DNA from: Basidiobolus ranarum
Lineage: Eukaryota > Basidiobolomycota > Basidiobolomycetes > Basidiobolales
Length of the DNA: 20,108 bases
Direction of reading: 5' to 3'
Assembly (NCBI GenBank): GCA_040143965.1
Contig: JASJQH010007109.1
Span: forward strand, 1 to 20,108
The position numbers and the translations under genes were made by a program. A model generated the notes under the pieces. The model ran no database searches, was not told the origin of the DNA, and was given only the letters and a program-made list of their open reading frames with translations. This document shows positions 9,328 through 20,047 of the stretch, piece after piece (position 1 is the first letter of the stretch; each line of letters starts with the position of its first letter).

Positions 9328-9659
9328 CTTCTCGATGGTGATCATATGTCCGTGAATATCTTAAACCACTAGCATTTTTGGCTCCAGTCTTAACTCCGAG
9401 CAAGTTTCTCATTTTTATAAAAGTGAGTTTTCTCAACTCTCTAGAATGAGGTTCAAGTACATTCCACACTTAAACTTCTCAATTAACCCATAGTAATTAT
9501 AATAGGTATCTAATTAAGAAGTTTAAGGGGGAAGTTTGAGACATGAGTAAATCAGGTGACTTACGTTACCAAACTGGGAAAATAGTCTCTCTAAATCTTC
9601 TTCACCGGTCAGCTCAGAAAGTCCAGTGACGAAAAGATTGTTACCGGAATTAACTTCCT
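9328..9659 (-). pseudogene. Broken RRM gene of the TRA2/SR45a type
   Basis: On the minus strand, 9659-9565 reads EVNSGNNLFVTGLSELTGEE, then DLERLFSQFGN, ending exactly at a strong GTAAGT donor and preceded by a TTTCTTTAG acceptor. This is the first half of an RRM with RNP2 (LFVTGL) and the SGNNL lead typical of SR45a/TRA2 proteins. At 9460-9410 VLEPHSRELRKLTFIKM lines up with the family's VLDPxTxxSRGFAFVTM, but RNP1 has lost its Gly-Phe core. At 9359-9328 DIHGHMITIEK (first D split by a splice site) matches the last strand before a GTAAAT donor. The pieces are in order and correctly spaced, but the middle lies in a shifted frame without clear splice sites, so I call it a pseudogene. The first exon resembles plant SR45a-type proteins more than the intact TRA2-like gene at 16990, so it is a paralogue relic and not a recent copy. 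Confidence 0.6.
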
Positions 9660-10500
9660 CTAAAGAAACTTGCTCACATTACATAGAAGTGAATGGGGAT
9701 GTCTGTTGTCTATCTGCAAAGCGATGTTAAATAAGGCGATACGTGGACGTCGAGATGTGTTTTAACCTTCGACACGGGAAAATCCGGAGCTATCTTAACC
9801 TTCATCTTCATATATCAAGCCTATGAGATGTGTCTAGAAAACATGTCAACTAACAATAGTACCGTAGTCAATCGACTTAACTCAAGACGTAGAGAACGTA
9901 TGAAAACGAATCAAGTTTACACAGTTCAACTGACAAACTCTTCTCAGGGATGTCATCATGAGGGTTTGTCCCCAACCATAAGATACAAGAGCGCACGACC
10001 AATATGAGGAACCTTGGGATTCACTAAATCAAAATTCACGTGATTGTCACACTAATAATTGAAGTTTATTTCTGACAGTTTGTTACCTATCTATTGAATG
10101 CATCGTCCACGTGACAAGCGTCGGTTAAAAAGTCATTGAATTATTCTAACTATGGATATATAATTTGTTACGCAGTGAGGAATTTCTGATCTAGAAAATA
10201 TCCGTAATCACAACAGTTTCCCATCAAAATAAGTGAAAAACCCGACCTCCAATCAAACGTTTCCCATAGTATACCAACTTTATAATTACCCAAAGGATCA
10301 ACGTCAGAGAGAGCATTGAGTATCTCCCTTTTCACTCCTTATTTCACTCAATAAAGGCGTGAATTCAATACCTGTATCTTCTAACCGTCAGCATAGAGCT
10401 TCAGCACCTTATTGGATTCCCTATCCTCCCGTTCTCAGTGCTTTCCTACTTTAATCTTTCAACAAATAACTAGTGCTAAGCAGTCGACAGTACAAGCACC
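9660..10500. other. Intergenic before ARL5
   Basis: No intact gene. Just upstream of the RRM relic on the minus strand (near 9750-9735) TSRRPR could be a trace of its RS domain, but this is weak. The ~100 bases before 10501 are pyrimidine-rich (CCCTATCCTCCCGTTCTC) and the ARL5 start has a good context (AGCACCATGG). Confidence 0.35.
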
Positions 10501-11352
10501 ATGGGTATAGTATTTAGTAAAGTTTGGAAGTTATTTTGGAGTAATGATGAGCACAAAATCGTAATTGTGGGTTTGGACAACGCTGGTAAAACCACAGTAC
10601 TATATAAACTGTAAGAGATTTCTAACACCAAAGTCAGATTCTGTTTCTATACTCATCTAATCAACATATTCCAGCTTATATAACGAGGTTGCGTCCACCA
10701 CACCCACCATTGGTAGTAATGTCGAGGTTATTTCTTTTTAATTGATTCACCTGGTACACCCACTTGCTAACTAATATATTTGAACAGGAAATTGTATACA
10801 AAAATATTCGCTTTTTGATGTGGGATGTAGGCGGACAAGAAGCATTAAGAGCCTCTTGGTCGGCATATTACACTAATACCAAGGTAAGGGTGGGTTATTC
10901 TCATATACACTAGTGCAAATTGTTAACCAAATTACAAAGGCTGTCATCATGGTGATTGATAGTAATGACAAGGATCGTCTACACATAGCCAAAGCAGAGC
11001 TACATAAAATGTTGGAAAGCGATGTAATAATGAACCAGCTGAATATCTTCTTCAGAATTGATATTTATTGATTCCTTAATTATCTATCTCTAGTCCTTAA
11101 AAGGCGCAAGTCTTTTAATCCTCGCCAATAAACAAGATCTTCAAGGAGCACTGACAGCAGCACAAATCTCGGAAGCACTCTCCTTGACCTCACTTACCGA
11201 TCATCAATGGCATATTCAAGCTTGCTCGGCTCTCACTGGATTTGGGTGAGTTTAGAGATAGTGTGCGGAAATTATATTTCAACAACTAACATCGCTTTAT
11301 ATCTAGTCTGTTTGAAGGACTTGACTGGATAGTCGATAGATTGACATCATGA
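10501..11352 (+). CDS. ARL5: ARL5-type small GTPase
   Basis: Six exons: 10501-10610, 10675-10726, 10788-10883, 10940-11023, 11094-11245, 11307-11352. They total 540 bases and give 179 residues, the same length as animal ARL5 proteins. The N-terminus [13 protein letters not shown] has Gly2 for myristoylation and an amphipathic helix. G1 is GLDNAGKT (24-31); switch I is [10 protein letters not shown]3 is [17 protein letters not shown] follows; G4 is NKQD; G5 is CSALTG. The segments [19 protein letters not shown] and [19 protein letters not shown] are closer to ARL5 than to ARF1, ARL1 or ARL2. Known role of the family: a trans-Golgi GTPase that recruits the GARP tether for endosome-to-Golgi traffic. 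Every intron is 56-70 bp with GT-AG ends. The start ATG sits in an ACCATGG context. All key nucleotide-binding residues are present, so it looks functional. Confidence 0.93.
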
Positions 11353-12169
11353 AAGGTTGGAGGATATAACTCCATACTATACACCAAGCTTACAAATATA
11401 TCCTTATGAACTTGTGGTCATCCCACTCCATAGCTATTTCCACTGATCTCGTTAACAGCCCACTTTTCAAATAAACAGTTGTTATTAGAAACGCTTTGAA
11501 AATGTAACGTCACTCGAGACTATGTATTGTTTGGACATTCAGCACCACTCAAATGAATGACCATATTATTAAGAAACCAAACTACGTGGTTAAGCTAATC
11601 TCCTTCAACAATAGTGGCAAGTAGCCAAGGACATCGTATAGGAATCTTTACTATTACTTCGGTCCAGCCAGAAGATGTCAACCCTGATTGAAGTTCATCT
11701 GTAGCTTACTTAGAGTAGTTAAATCAAGTCAAATATGTTACAAAGTTTAGGGTGAAAATAATGTTGTATATATATAGCTTATAGAATTAATCGTTCAAAT
11801 TGATTGTTTCTGCGAACCATCTTAACTCTGAATGTGAAAAAATCAACTAGAAACCATTCATTACATTAAGTAGATTAAAAAATGTATGAATTTTGAATGA
11901 TAAACATTAGAACTGAAAATTGAATAACCAATAACCACCCTCAAAAACCCGATCACAAAGGATAATGTACATCCAAAAACTATAATACACTATGCAAAGA
12001 AAAAAATGAGATACTACCGTCAAGAGATAGTCATGCTGGAACGTTGGGAATGCTAGACATAACGCATCACTTCACAAATAGCAACTTGAAATAAACAGAA
12101 GTTATGAGACACGTGGTACAATACACTATAGAAGCTACGCCTAGATTACCATGAAAGTACATCGCATGC
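11353..12169. other. Convergent intergenic region
   Basis: Between the 3' ends of ARL5 (+) and the zinc-finger gene (-). It is A-rich and short of long open frames. Apart from the AATAAA at 11470 I see nothing in it. Confidence 0.5.
11470..11475 (+). terminator. Possible polyadenylation signal of ARL5
   Basis: AATAAA in TTTTCAAATAAACAG, 118 bases after the ARL5 stop, on the same strand. This is a normal distance for a fungal 3' end; use is inferred. Confidence 0.45.
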
Positions 12170-13473
<1,304 letters not shown>

Positions 13474-13925
13474 ATTCTAAAAAGATAAAATAAAGCCACA
13501 GAAACAAATGAAATACTGTATACAGCGCACTCTAGGCTTTTAGCTTATATGTATAAACTGAGATAAGTAGATGACGAATATAACTCTCTTGAAGAATTGG
13601 TGAAGTCAAGAATTTGAAGGGAAATCGAGGCAGATGCGCCGAATTTATGGAACTTGTTACACATCAATTCGATATTAAAATAGTGAATTCTTAATATTAA
13701 CTATACCAGCTGACTGATGGCAATTTCAGTCTCATAATAATTGACGGAATGTCGGACGGCCTCAATTGCCCAGTTTTTATTGGCCCAATTGACTATAATT
13801 ACCATATTCTCATCAAATCCTTGCACAATTTTCCCGATTTGTCACCAAATAGATGAATATTGAATATTCATTTGAAACAAATATGCTATACTAGTATTCT
13901 ATTACAGTGTGGGATAAATAAATAT
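13474..13925. other. Upstream region of the zinc-finger gene
   Basis: Probable promoter side of the minus-strand zinc-finger gene. It holds no open frame of note. It contains the palindrome at 13853-13871 and a weaker TCAATTG...CAATTGA pair at 13762-13792. No clear TATA element could be picked out in such AT-rich DNA. Confidence 0.35.
13853..13871. repeat. Near-perfect palindrome
   Basis: ATGAATATT, one base, AATATTCAT: two perfect 9-base arms about 380 bases upstream of the zinc-finger gene's start. It might be a dimeric protein-binding site or a hairpin. It shares the ATGAAT/ATTCAT core with the palindrome at 2020-2041. Confidence 0.4.
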
Positions 13926-14162
13926 GAGAGGCCGCGATTAGAAGATATGGATAATTTCAGCCATCCAATTCCGGTGATTCCAGTGAGTTGAGGATCATTT
14001 CGGAGTATTAATGAGAATGAGAACCTTGATGAGTTGGACACTATCTGGAGTAGAATTTACAACCAAGGCAGAAGGATTGATGCTAATGTAGCAGAGAGAA
14101 GAATGGCTTGACGCGCTAGAGGGGTCACTATCATAGACGTTTCCAAATCGATTGGAGACCCC
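13926..14162 (+). pseudogene. Unidentified broken coding segment
   Basis: Seventy-nine codons in one frame with only two stops. Composition is strongly protein-like (ENENLDELDTIWSRIYNQG, RRIDANVAERRMA, RARGVTIIDVSKSIGDP). RARGVTIIDVSKSIG has the feel of a helix-turn-helix, as in transposases or regulators, but I do not recognise the family. Probably a piece of a decayed gene or DNA transposon. Confidence 0.35.
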
Positions 14163-14435
14163 TAGGGAGCATATCCTGCATCAAAGCAATGGTAGCTTTT
14201 TCGACCATTCAAAGAGGGTTGTTATGAAATATCAAACATGGTTTGGATTGGCCGGATTCCGATCATTGAGTTCTACTCAATATACGTACGCTTAGGTTAA
14301 ACGATGAGCCACATTATAGGATGTTGCAAGGGCATCTCATTATTTGTGACATGTGGATGTTGAAACGAAGAGCGGTCATGACAACTGTTACTACTGCATC
14401 CTGTAAATACCTGAGTGCTGGGATCGACTATTTAA

Positions 14436-14573
14436 CACAAAGAGTGGGCTATCGGCAAACTTAGTACTCCGTACGAGTTAAATCAACTTGATGTCCTCGC
14501 TTGCGGTGCCATTAGATATGTTTCTCCAAATAAAGACCATACAACTAGTAAAACGATCAGAGTCGCATCAAAC
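14436..14573 (+). pseudogene. Unidentified open segment
   Basis: Forty-six codons open between stops, without a start codon, reading WAIGKLSTPYELNQLDVLAC and GAIRYVSPNKDHTTSKTIRV. It lies 270 bases after the segment at 13926 and on the same strand, and may be another piece of the same relic. Family unknown. Confidence 0.25.
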
Positions 14574-16989
14574 TAAGTCACTCTACTCCTGGACATGATT
14601 CCCGTCAAAATTCGATATTTACATATTACACATACAAAACTTCCTCGCCTCTTTATTCATCTATGTCTTAGGGTGTACTCCCTTCTTTTGACTTCATTTG
14701 TAATCTATGGTTGCCACTGGTGACGGACATGTGTGCAGAATGGCAATCTCGGTCACTCTCAGCAGGTTTTTGAAACCTCTGTTACAAAATGAGAGAAGTT
14801 TGATACTTTTGTCATTCAGAATCTTCATGTTTGATTGCTAGCATGTACAGCCTATTTTGTTATGGATGCTATTCGATTCCTTCCTACAGAAAATATATGA
14901 AATCTGTAAATGCTCGAATGAGTCATCCAAAATCCACTGCGGACAACTGATCCGGATTTCAAATTCCGTCAATGATCGAATGAGCCCAAGGTTCTTTACT
15001 TGGTACACACGGCAGAGTGCGTCATCTGAGATTTTTTCATCATACGATGTAGGTGCGATTGACGATCAAAATAGTACCCCATCATTTGTGCGACACTCAA
15101 TGCTTTATCGAGATCTTCTATTCTTTGATTTAATCAAGGTTTCCGACAATCTAGGGGAGTGGACTAGAGCTTCTAGGAGCTTCACCGTCCAAAGTAGGTA
15201 AGTGGGTTCTTTTATAGAAGCAAGTGGAAGCTGGGCGCATATGCTCAGTTCATAGGACGTTTCGGGTGTTATCCGTATCGGTAGCCCTTGAGCGAGAATC
15301 AGGGTGCCACATGATCGTCACACATTTCAAACTCCTCCTTCACCGCTAACCAATAGGATCGATGGCGAGTGAATCTAGAGCGTCATTTCTTCAACTTGCT
15401 TGTCGTAAAAGCCTCTGTTACAATTTCTTTAATGTTGCTGTTTCGGTGGTAGTTTGTTTCTGTGCTACCATGGCGACTAGGGATAGGACAGTATGCTAGT
15501 TCTTGATGCGTTTCGCTCAAGTATAATGACCAATAAGTCATGATATATATGTCCAATAGGCACTGGATATTGGGCAGCTAGATGGATAGCAGAAATACTT
15601 TACTAGGCGCAGTGTATCTCTAGGTAATGGTTTTCATCATCCGGTTTAAAATGTTGGAGACTACGTGTAAGTTATGCCTGATATTGGATGATGTACCCAA
15701 GTCTTGGTAGCAGTAACTTTAGGCTACACTTGAAGCATTGCAATATCAAGCTGCATACCAATAAAACTCAAAAAGGCAAGTTTCCTCAAAATCAATTTAG
15801 TCGCTATTTTTCCTTAAATAGTTCCCTCTCTAGTCTCAGGGCCCAACCCAATCTTGGTAGCATCAATGTACTATTGCCAGCGTTTACTAGTTCAAATCAG
15901 GATCCTGAGCTATGGTGGTTTGATATATCGCAGGATTGGCAATTCATGTATGCATAATCGCTGGAATGTACTGATACATCTTCATTATAGATCCATCACC
16001 TGAATTCAGAACCTGATTTCTCAGATTATTACGCAGTACTTCTGTATATTGTACTGGAATTATGGTTATATGATTGCCATTATAAGTCCATACATGGATT
16101 AAAACATAGCCAAATCAAATAGCTTTCCAGAATTTTTGTACTTTATATGCAATTTTCTAGGCATACGTTTATATCTATAATTTCGGTTTATAATTACGAA
16201 GCCAGAAAATCTATCAAGTCACCAGTGATAATGACAATAGTATGTAGTTCAAGTTGGAGAAGCATTATATGTGTAGAACAACAATACCCTTGTGAAATGA
16301 GTACGAGTATTAAGTACAGTCAGGAAAATATAGAGCTCGCACTCAGGGCAATATGTATACCTACATTGAAATCATTTTGGTCTTTTGCTACCATTATTAT
16401 ACCAAATCAGTTTATAAATAAAGCTTATTTTCTTTTCATAGAGCGCTTAATTAGTTTCACCATACCCAAAAAATATCAGACCATAACATCCGTCATCAAC
16501 AATATTCTTGCTTTTCTTTCAACGAACTTGAGACTTACCAATCAAGCTCTCTTAAAGTGTTTATTAACGAAAGAATATTTTAGTCTATCTATTCTCTAAA
16601 CAGTTTGATAGCTGGTATCAGCGACTAACATTTCCTGATGAATCTCAGTGTATGTATGCAATTTGAAAGAAGTGACTTTTCCTACCGAACTTTGCTGGAA
16701 GCTTATGTAGTTTCTGAGAGTTTTACGAAATATAGATGGTGTAGAGCCAAGATTTGCTGATATAATGCCAACTCTCATAACCATTAATTAGCCCACTGGA
16801 TGAGCTTACAAAACTATGTTTAAACTTGAGATGAATTTCGTAGAATAGGCGACCGAAAAATTTTGAATTAACTAATTATTTTTTTACACTCGATTATATC
16901 ACGTGATTTTGATTATATTATCAAACAAACATATAGTAGCTTTCATTCCCTAAATCAAGTGATACCTGTTCGTTTCTTCTACCTTAAAT
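14574..16989. other. Long intergenic region before the TRA2-like gene
   Basis: No intact gene recognised. Open plus-strand runs of 114, 89 and 150 codons lie at 14857-15201, 15688-15957 and 16147-16599. For the first, the minus strand reads equally protein-like (SYDEKISDDALCRVYQVKN, LIRSLTEFEIRISCPQWILD), so the strand is undecided. The minus strand at 16784-16596 is open for 62 codons. None shows a family motif I can name. I take these as remnants of decayed elements or chance runs in AT-rich DNA. The last ~100 bases are AT-rich promoter-like DNA. Confidence 0.3.
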
Positions 16990-18043
16990 ATGGCTTCGAA
17001 CGGGGAAGTAAGTGGCAATGCTATTAGATTTCCTATAGGGCCTTATTCATCAATAGATTTACTTTAGAATTTTGACACGAGTCTTCCAACTCCTGAAGTT
17101 GCTTCAGAGCATATGCCTGAAGAATTAAATAATTCCAACAATCTATCTCCTAGAGACGATTCTAGAGATAGGACAAAAGAAAGATCTCCTGAAAGATCCA
17201 GTCGTCGCAGAAGCAGATCTAGAGACAGACGTGATAGATATCGTAATAAATCTAGAGATCGGTCTGGAGGTAGATCCCGCGACAGACATAGAGATCGTTC
17301 TAGCGACAGATATCGGGATTATCGTGATTCACGTAACAGCCGTCGCAACTATCGTCGTCACTCTAGGTTTGATTTATTTCTGTAACTACCTGGTATATTT
17401 GTTTTACTAATATTAGCCACTGGTTAGATCTCGTAGTCCTCCTAGGCGTAAGTTCCGTAGCCGTAGTCCTCCACAAAGAAAGGTATATATAATATGTACC
17501 TTTCTAATCATTACACATATTAATTGTTACTTTCAGGGTACTCCTCCTCCTTCCAAAGTCTTAGGTATTTTCGGGTTGAGTTTACGTACTCGTGAGAGAG
17601 ATCTTGAAGAGATCTTCGATGAATTTGGTAAACATGAAAAAGCTAGTATTGTTTATGATCACCGCGTAAGTAAATTAATTATGTATTTGAATAACGAGCA
17701 TTCATCTAATTCTTTGTAAATGACAGACTGACCGTTCGCGTGGATTTGGTTTTGTCTACTTCGAGCATGAGGAAGATGCCGCTAGGGCCAAGGAGAAAAC
17801 TAATGGCTTGGTTCGTAACGAGAATTCTCCGGGTTTTTTTATTTCTTTTAGTTGACTCAAACATTAAATTATTAGGAACTTCATGGTAGACGTATTCGCG
17901 TAGACTTCTCGATGACACAAAGACCTCATTCCCCAACTCCTGGTCAGTATATGGGTAGAAAAACCCAACGTCCCAGTCGCCGTCGTAGCCGTTCCCGATC
18001 CTGGTCTAGGTCTAGATCCAGGGGGAGAAGTCACTCACGTTAA
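16990..18043 (+). CDS. Transformer-2-like RS-RRM-RS splicing factor
   Basis: Six exons: 16990-17007, 17068-17366, 17428-17482, 17537-17665, 17727-17810, 17876-18043; 753 bases, 250 residues. The first exon has only six codons (MASNGE). Residues ~30-120 are an RS domain ([20 protein letters not shown] and onward). The RRM spans about 130-205 with RNP2 [22 protein letters not shown], and RNP1 RGFGFVYF. After it comes the TRA2 signature linker [13 protein letters not shown] (TPTPGxYMGRPT in animals), then a second RS domain ending GRSHSR. The RS-RRM-RS order plus this linker identifies the transformer-2 family: nuclear SR-like proteins that bind purine-rich exonic enhancers and direct splice-site choice. 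Introns are 54-65 bp; the second has a TACTAAT branch-like site. In animals the family autoregulates its own splicing; whether these introns do so cannot be seen. Confidence 0.93.
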
Positions 18044-18979
18044 TTGCTATCATGAAATTTGCGCTCAATTTTTTCTTACTATCCGTCGTTCGAGTTACTT
18101 TCTATGTTTGAGCAATTTGCACCTGGCACCTTTTGCTGTTTCAGAGTTTTATTCAACAATGTCAAGATGCTATTACTATTAATACTGTCTTGAAATGGTT
18201 CTCAAAGGTATTACTGATATTATGACTTTGAAGTAAATAATTTATTAGATCAAATATCTCCTTCATACTCTGTTCACTTTGAATGGCTTCTATCGTTCGA
18301 TAACAAATTATTCAAAATCTACTATAAACTAACATCATACTGGCAAATTACTTAGAGAATTCTCAAATAGTCAAATAATCTTCCATAGTGATTCCCTCCG
18401 TGAATGAGAGAAGAGTAGAGTTGCCCCCGCTCCCAGATTAGTTACTTGTAAATCAAACAGGACATCCACGTAATAAGAAGGCGAACTTTGAAGTATACCC
18501 CAAAGTCCAACTACCATCACTGTCAACGTCATTACATTACCCTATTGATGACGAAACGCTAGATAGGTATTCCAATTTCACCATATTCAATGGGCCCTCA
18601 TGAAATTAGACAAGAGTTGCTTGAGTGATCATATGATCCGCTGGAAAGTAAAATGAAACCATCTGCAAACCCGGACACTTGGTTCACCTGAACCTTATAT
18701 TGCTTCCAACGAATTTTGCTGTCTAGAATACTGAGTGCCTTTTGAGCATAATTCAAGTAAGCCGCTAACTATCACAAGATATGGAATTTCAAATATGCAT
18801 TGTCACGCGGTATAAAATAAACTCCATTTAGGGAACACTCTAACACTACCTTTCATCATTTGTTCTTGTCAATATGACCTATGTAGAATAGCCTAGAAAC
18901 TTGACATCGATAAGGTTTATTCCTGCATATACATGATCAGGGTAAAACCAGAAAACACTCAAAAGTCTGCATTCAGATC
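18044..18979. other. Intergenic after the TRA2-like gene
   Basis: No intact gene. On the minus strand 18768-18601 is open for 56 codons (AYLNYAQKALSILDSKIRW, then VNQVSGFADGFILLSSGSYD) without a start codon and without a recognised family; it may be an old element. A short exon-like piece at 18145-18207 is treated under rejected items. Confidence 0.3.
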
Positions 18980-19306
18980 TGTTGAAAATAACATAGCTTA
19001 AGCATTTATATAGTCATGTAGCTAGCTGTCTAAATTTCACTATGTTATTATTCAATATCTTCACTCGAAATTTACTTGGGATACTTTTACCAACATGGTA
19101 GTTCTCAGGTTATATGATTTCTCCATAAGACTCCAAACTTTGTCCACATGTTTCTGGAGCCTTCCTGTACATATTCTACATGTTAGTTTATCTACTTCTT
19201 GACAAATATATAAATAGCAACTTGCACTCAATAAATCAGAAAGTCAAAACCATCAATTCTTCTAGTTCTCCAAATCAGTTCCAGCAGCTCCTAAAATATT
19301 TCAACA
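18980..19306. mobile_element. Solo LTR, Ty1/copia type
   Basis: A 327-base LTR left after recombination between the two LTRs of an old insertion. It begins TGTTGAAA and ends TTTCAACA, a perfect 8-base terminal inverted repeat. It is flanked on both sides by AGATC (18975-18979 and 19307-19311), a perfect 5-base target duplication as copia-type integrases make. It carries a TATA-like stretch near 19205 and AATAAA near 19230. It aligns with the LTR at 19667-20016 over most of its length (about 70-75% identical by eye in the 3' two thirds), so the two are related but not of recent common insertion. Confidence 0.85.
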
Positions 19307-19311
19307 AGATC

Positions 19312-19666
19312 TACATAAATAGCCTAGTCAATATACTAGTGTGCCTGTTAGAGAGGTTTTGGATTCTTGGTGCTATATGAGACTCTGAAATTATTGATAC
19401 AACATGTCTTGTTGACACAGTTATATATTGGCAAATTTAACCTTTAAGAACTCTTTTAAATTCTATAGAAAGACTCTATAATAGGAGACACTAATTGATT
19501 GAATCCAAACCTAATTACAATTCACAGAATCTCCAATCAACATTTATACTAGCCTAAGGTTATACTAACACAAAGACTGGAAATACTTGATATGAAACTA
19601 TTCCAGTGGTGCACTTAAGAGATACTTGCCCAACTTATGCTGAAAGTATTGAGAATACTTTATAGA
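19312..19666. other. Spacer between the two LTRs
   Basis: AT-rich DNA following the target duplication of the solo LTR and preceding the next LTR. I see no gene or repeat in it. Confidence 0.4.
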
Positions 19667-20016
19667 TGTTGTAGAAATTGGTATTACCAAAACACCTATA
19701 TAGTCATATATAGCTTAGTATTTAGTTTTCTTATATTTCACTAAGATATTATCCATTTCTCTCAATCAGAATTTACTTGGAATATTGACACCAACTTAGA
19801 AGTTCTGATATATAGATTTTTTCAAACTTATGCTAGAAGCCCCAAACTTTGCACACATGTTTCTGAGACCTCTCCTAGCACATTCTACATGTTAGTTTAT
19901 TTACCTCCTGATAAAAGTATAAATGTTGACTTTCTACTCCATAAATCAATAAGTGAAAACCACCAATTTGTCTAATTCCCCAAGCCACTTCCAGCAGGTT
20001 CCCAAATACTTTAACA
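19667..20016 (+). repeat. 5' long terminal repeat
   Basis: 350 bases, starting TGTTG and ending AACA directly before the primer-binding site. It is related to the solo LTR upstream at a constant offset of about 709-710 bases across the 3' two thirds. A TATA-like AGTATAAAT lies near 19916. Confidence 0.75.
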
Positions 20017-20033
20017 GGTTGTGAGCCCCAAGC
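20017..20033 (+). promoter_or_regulatory. Primer-binding site for half of initiator tRNA-Met
   Basis: GGTTGTGAGCCCCAAGC starts immediately after the LTR's final CA. Its complement, GCTTGGGGCTCACAACC, resembles the anticodon arm of eukaryotic initiator tRNA-Met (GGGCTCATAACC in yeast, from memory), with one G:U pair. Copia-class elements are known to prime with an internal half of this tRNA and not its 3' end. Confidence 0.6.
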
Positions 20034-20047
20034 TTGCCCTCTCTGTA

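Noticed and set aside
14857-15201. 114-codon plus-strand frame as a gene
   Set aside because: The minus strand of the same stretch reads equally protein-like with one stop, no family could be named on either strand, and no splice or promoter signals support it.
16147-16599. 150-codon plus-strand open frame
   Set aside because: No domain, no splice context and composition dominated by AT-rich codons (Ile, Leu, Lys, Ser). Kept only as part of the intergenic description.
18145-18248. Exon-like piece SFIQQCQDAITINTVLKWFS with a TTTCAG acceptor and GTATTA donor just after the TRA2-like stop
   Set aside because: The next intron would be only 41 bp, shorter than any other here; no start codon or domain supports a gene, and it may simply be 3' untranslated DNA.
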